Source: Mycolicibacterium goodii
GTDB lineage: Bacteria > Actinomycetota > Actinomycetes > Mycobacteriales > Mycobacteriaceae
Direction: 5' to 3'
DNA: 64,000 nucleotides
Assembly: GCF_022370755.2 (NCBI RefSeq)
Contig: NZ_CP092364.2
Coordinates: 3,782,001-3,846,000, forward strand
How positions within the stretch are numbered: position 1 is the first letter of the stretch; each line of letters begins with the position of its first letter. Both the position numbers and the translations under genes were made by a program. Shown here piece by piece: positions 63,011-64,000 of the stretch. The notes under the pieces are model-generated. The model was not told where the DNA came from. It made no database searches and worked only from the letters and a program-made list of their open reading frames with translations.

Positions 63011-64000
63011 ATGAAGACACCCACCAACCGGCTGTTCCGTCTGCAGAGGCGGCCGCAGGGCCAGGTCACCGAACAAGATCTCGAGTGGGTCGAGGAGCCC
63101 ATCCCCGATATTGCCGAAGGGCAGGCGTTGGTCCGTACCCTGTACCTGTCGCTTGACCCCACGAACCGTGTCTGGATGAGCCAGTTGCGTTCCTACATCC
63201 CGCCGGTCGAGTTGGGTGCCGTGATGCGGGGACTCGGCGTCGGACAGGTCATCGAAAGCCGGCGAGACGATCTGCCGGTCGGCGCATTCGTACTCGGCTT
63301 CACCGGCTGGCAAGAATATTGTGTCGCTGACGATTCCGTTCTTGAGCTTCCGTTCACGGTGCTGCCTGACCCGTTGCCGGCGCCGCTTTCGGCATTTCTG
63401 GGCGTACTCGGCCACACCGGCATTTCAGCATTCCTCGGCATCGAACTGGGCGATCCGCAGCCCGGTGAGACGGTTGTCGTTTCCGCGGCAGGGGGCGCCG
63501 TCGGTTCCATCGCTGGACAGCTGGCCAAGCAGCGCGGTGCCCGCGTGGTCGGCATCGCCGGTGGCGCCGAAAAGTGCCGGCACCTGGTGGAGGAACTGGG
63601 CTTTGACGCATGCATAGACCGGCACTCCGACGACTGGCGCGAGCGACTCGACGAGGCGACCCCAGACGGCATCGACGTCGACTTCGAGAACGTGGGTGGT
63701 CCGATCATGGATCACGTTCTCGGCCGGTTGAACATCGGCGCCCGAGTGGCGCTCTGTGGTCTGATCTCGGAGTACGACACCTACAACGACCACGGCGACC
63801 AACCCGGCCTGCGCAACGCAAACCAGTTGCTCATGCAGCGAGCCACTCTGCGGGGCTTCATCGTTACCGACCATGTGGAGCGCTACGCCGAAATCATCGG
63901 AAAGCTCGCCGCAGCGCTGGGCGAGGGCTCGGTGACATACGACGAGACCGTCGTCGAGGGACTGGAAAGCGCTCGGGAAACCCTCAATAAGGCCCTGTCC
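63011..64000 (+). CDS. NADP-dependent oxidoreductase (PTGR/LTB4DH-type MDR), partial
   Basis: Open from the ATG at 63011 to the window end (330 codons without a stop), so it is truncated only by the window. NRLFRLQRRPQGQVTEQDLE, LYLSLDPTNRVWMSQLRSYI, the NADP loop VVSAAGGAVGSIAGQLAKQR (near residue 157) and GFDACIDRHSDDWRERLDEA mark the prostaglandin reductase/leukotriene B4 dehydrogenase branch, zinc-free enoyl reductases. GAGGA precedes the ATG. Only a few C-terminal residues should be missing. Confidence 0.88.
   Translation, partial: MKTPTNRLFRLQRRPQGQVTEQDLEWVEEPIPDIAEGQALVRTLYLSLDPTNRVWMSQLRSYIPPVELGAVMRGLGVGQVIESRRDDLPVGAFVLGFTGWQEYCVADDSVLELPFTVLPDPLPAPLSAFLGVLGHTGISAFLGIELGDPQPGETVVVSAAGGAVGSIAGQLAKQRGARVVGIAGGAEKCRHLVEELGFDACIDRHSDDWRERLDEATPDGIDVDFENVGGPIMDHVLGRLNIGARVALCGLISEYDTYNDHGDQPGLRNANQLLMQRATLRGFIVTDHVERYAEIIGKLAAALGEGSVTYDETVVEGLESARETLNKALS

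Overview
The window is high-GC actinobacterial DNA. Alanine/arginine/aspartate-rich proteins, F420-type enzymes (an LLM-class and a Ddn-like oxidoreductase), a mycofactocin-type short-chain dehydrogenase and a mimABCD-type diiron monooxygenase cluster point to Mycobacteriales, most likely Mycolicibacterium or a close relative such as Gordonia or Rhodococcus. It reads as a catabolic accessory region: about 56 intact genes, nearly all for oxidation, CoA-dependent breakdown, transport and local regulation. I see no rRNA, tRNA, CRISPR array, phage genes or intact insertion sequence.

Left part (1-21.7 kb). An RraA-like aldolase is followed by a tight operon of CoA-transferase, acyl-CoA synthetase, acyl-CoA dehydrogenase, MaoC hydratase, CitE-like lyase and an IclR regulator. 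Then come a three-gene TRAP transporter (dctPQM), a quinone-oxidoreductase-like MDR, an alcohol/aldehyde dehydrogenase pair, an MHS-type MFS permease, a Baeyer-Villiger-type flavin monooxygenase and a mycofactocin-type SDR. Four promoters here (before the CoA-transferase, dctP, the MDR and the monooxygenase) carry a tandem pair of the same 16-bp near-palindrome (consensus GTTCGTATATACGAAC) spaced 21 bp apart. The natural reading is one IclR regulon linking ketone/alcohol oxidation, dicarboxylate uptake and CoA-ester cleavage. dctPQM is bracketed by diverged direct duplications of the iclR 3' end and its promoter.

Middle part (22-31.3 kb). This is a row of mostly minus-strand redox genes (SDR, LLM oxidoreductase, aldo/keto reductase, NTF2-like, Ddn-like, HD-domain, MDR) ending in a large LuxR-type (LAL) regulator. 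Gene debris lies between them: an alpha/beta-hydrolase C-terminus and a frameshifted DUF488 piece.

Propane/phenol/acetone monooxygenase island (31.4-45.1 kb). mimABCD, an amidohydrolase, a MIP18/DUF59 protein, an alcohol dehydrogenase, a dedicated GroEL and an ABM-domain protein form one minus-strand operon, divergent from the activator mimR. Two TCTCA-N3-TGAGA sites lie between mimA and mimR. A 380-bp direct repeat (about 97% identical) brackets the island. The right copy is the 3' part of an intact tetR divergent from a FAD monooxygenase; the left copy is a deleted version of the same divergon.

Right part (45.3-64 kb). A LacI regulator sits with an enoyl-CoA hydratase/CoA-transferase pair, an MHS permease and a NitT/TauT-type ABC transporter operon that also encodes an amidase and an acetamidase/formamidase. 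Four copies of RCAATCGRTTGY-like sites join these promoters. The rest holds an MDR, a TetR/FAD-monooxygenase divergon, a drug-type MFS exporter with its own TetR, a DUF3237/NTF2-like pair and an oxidoreductase cut by the window end.
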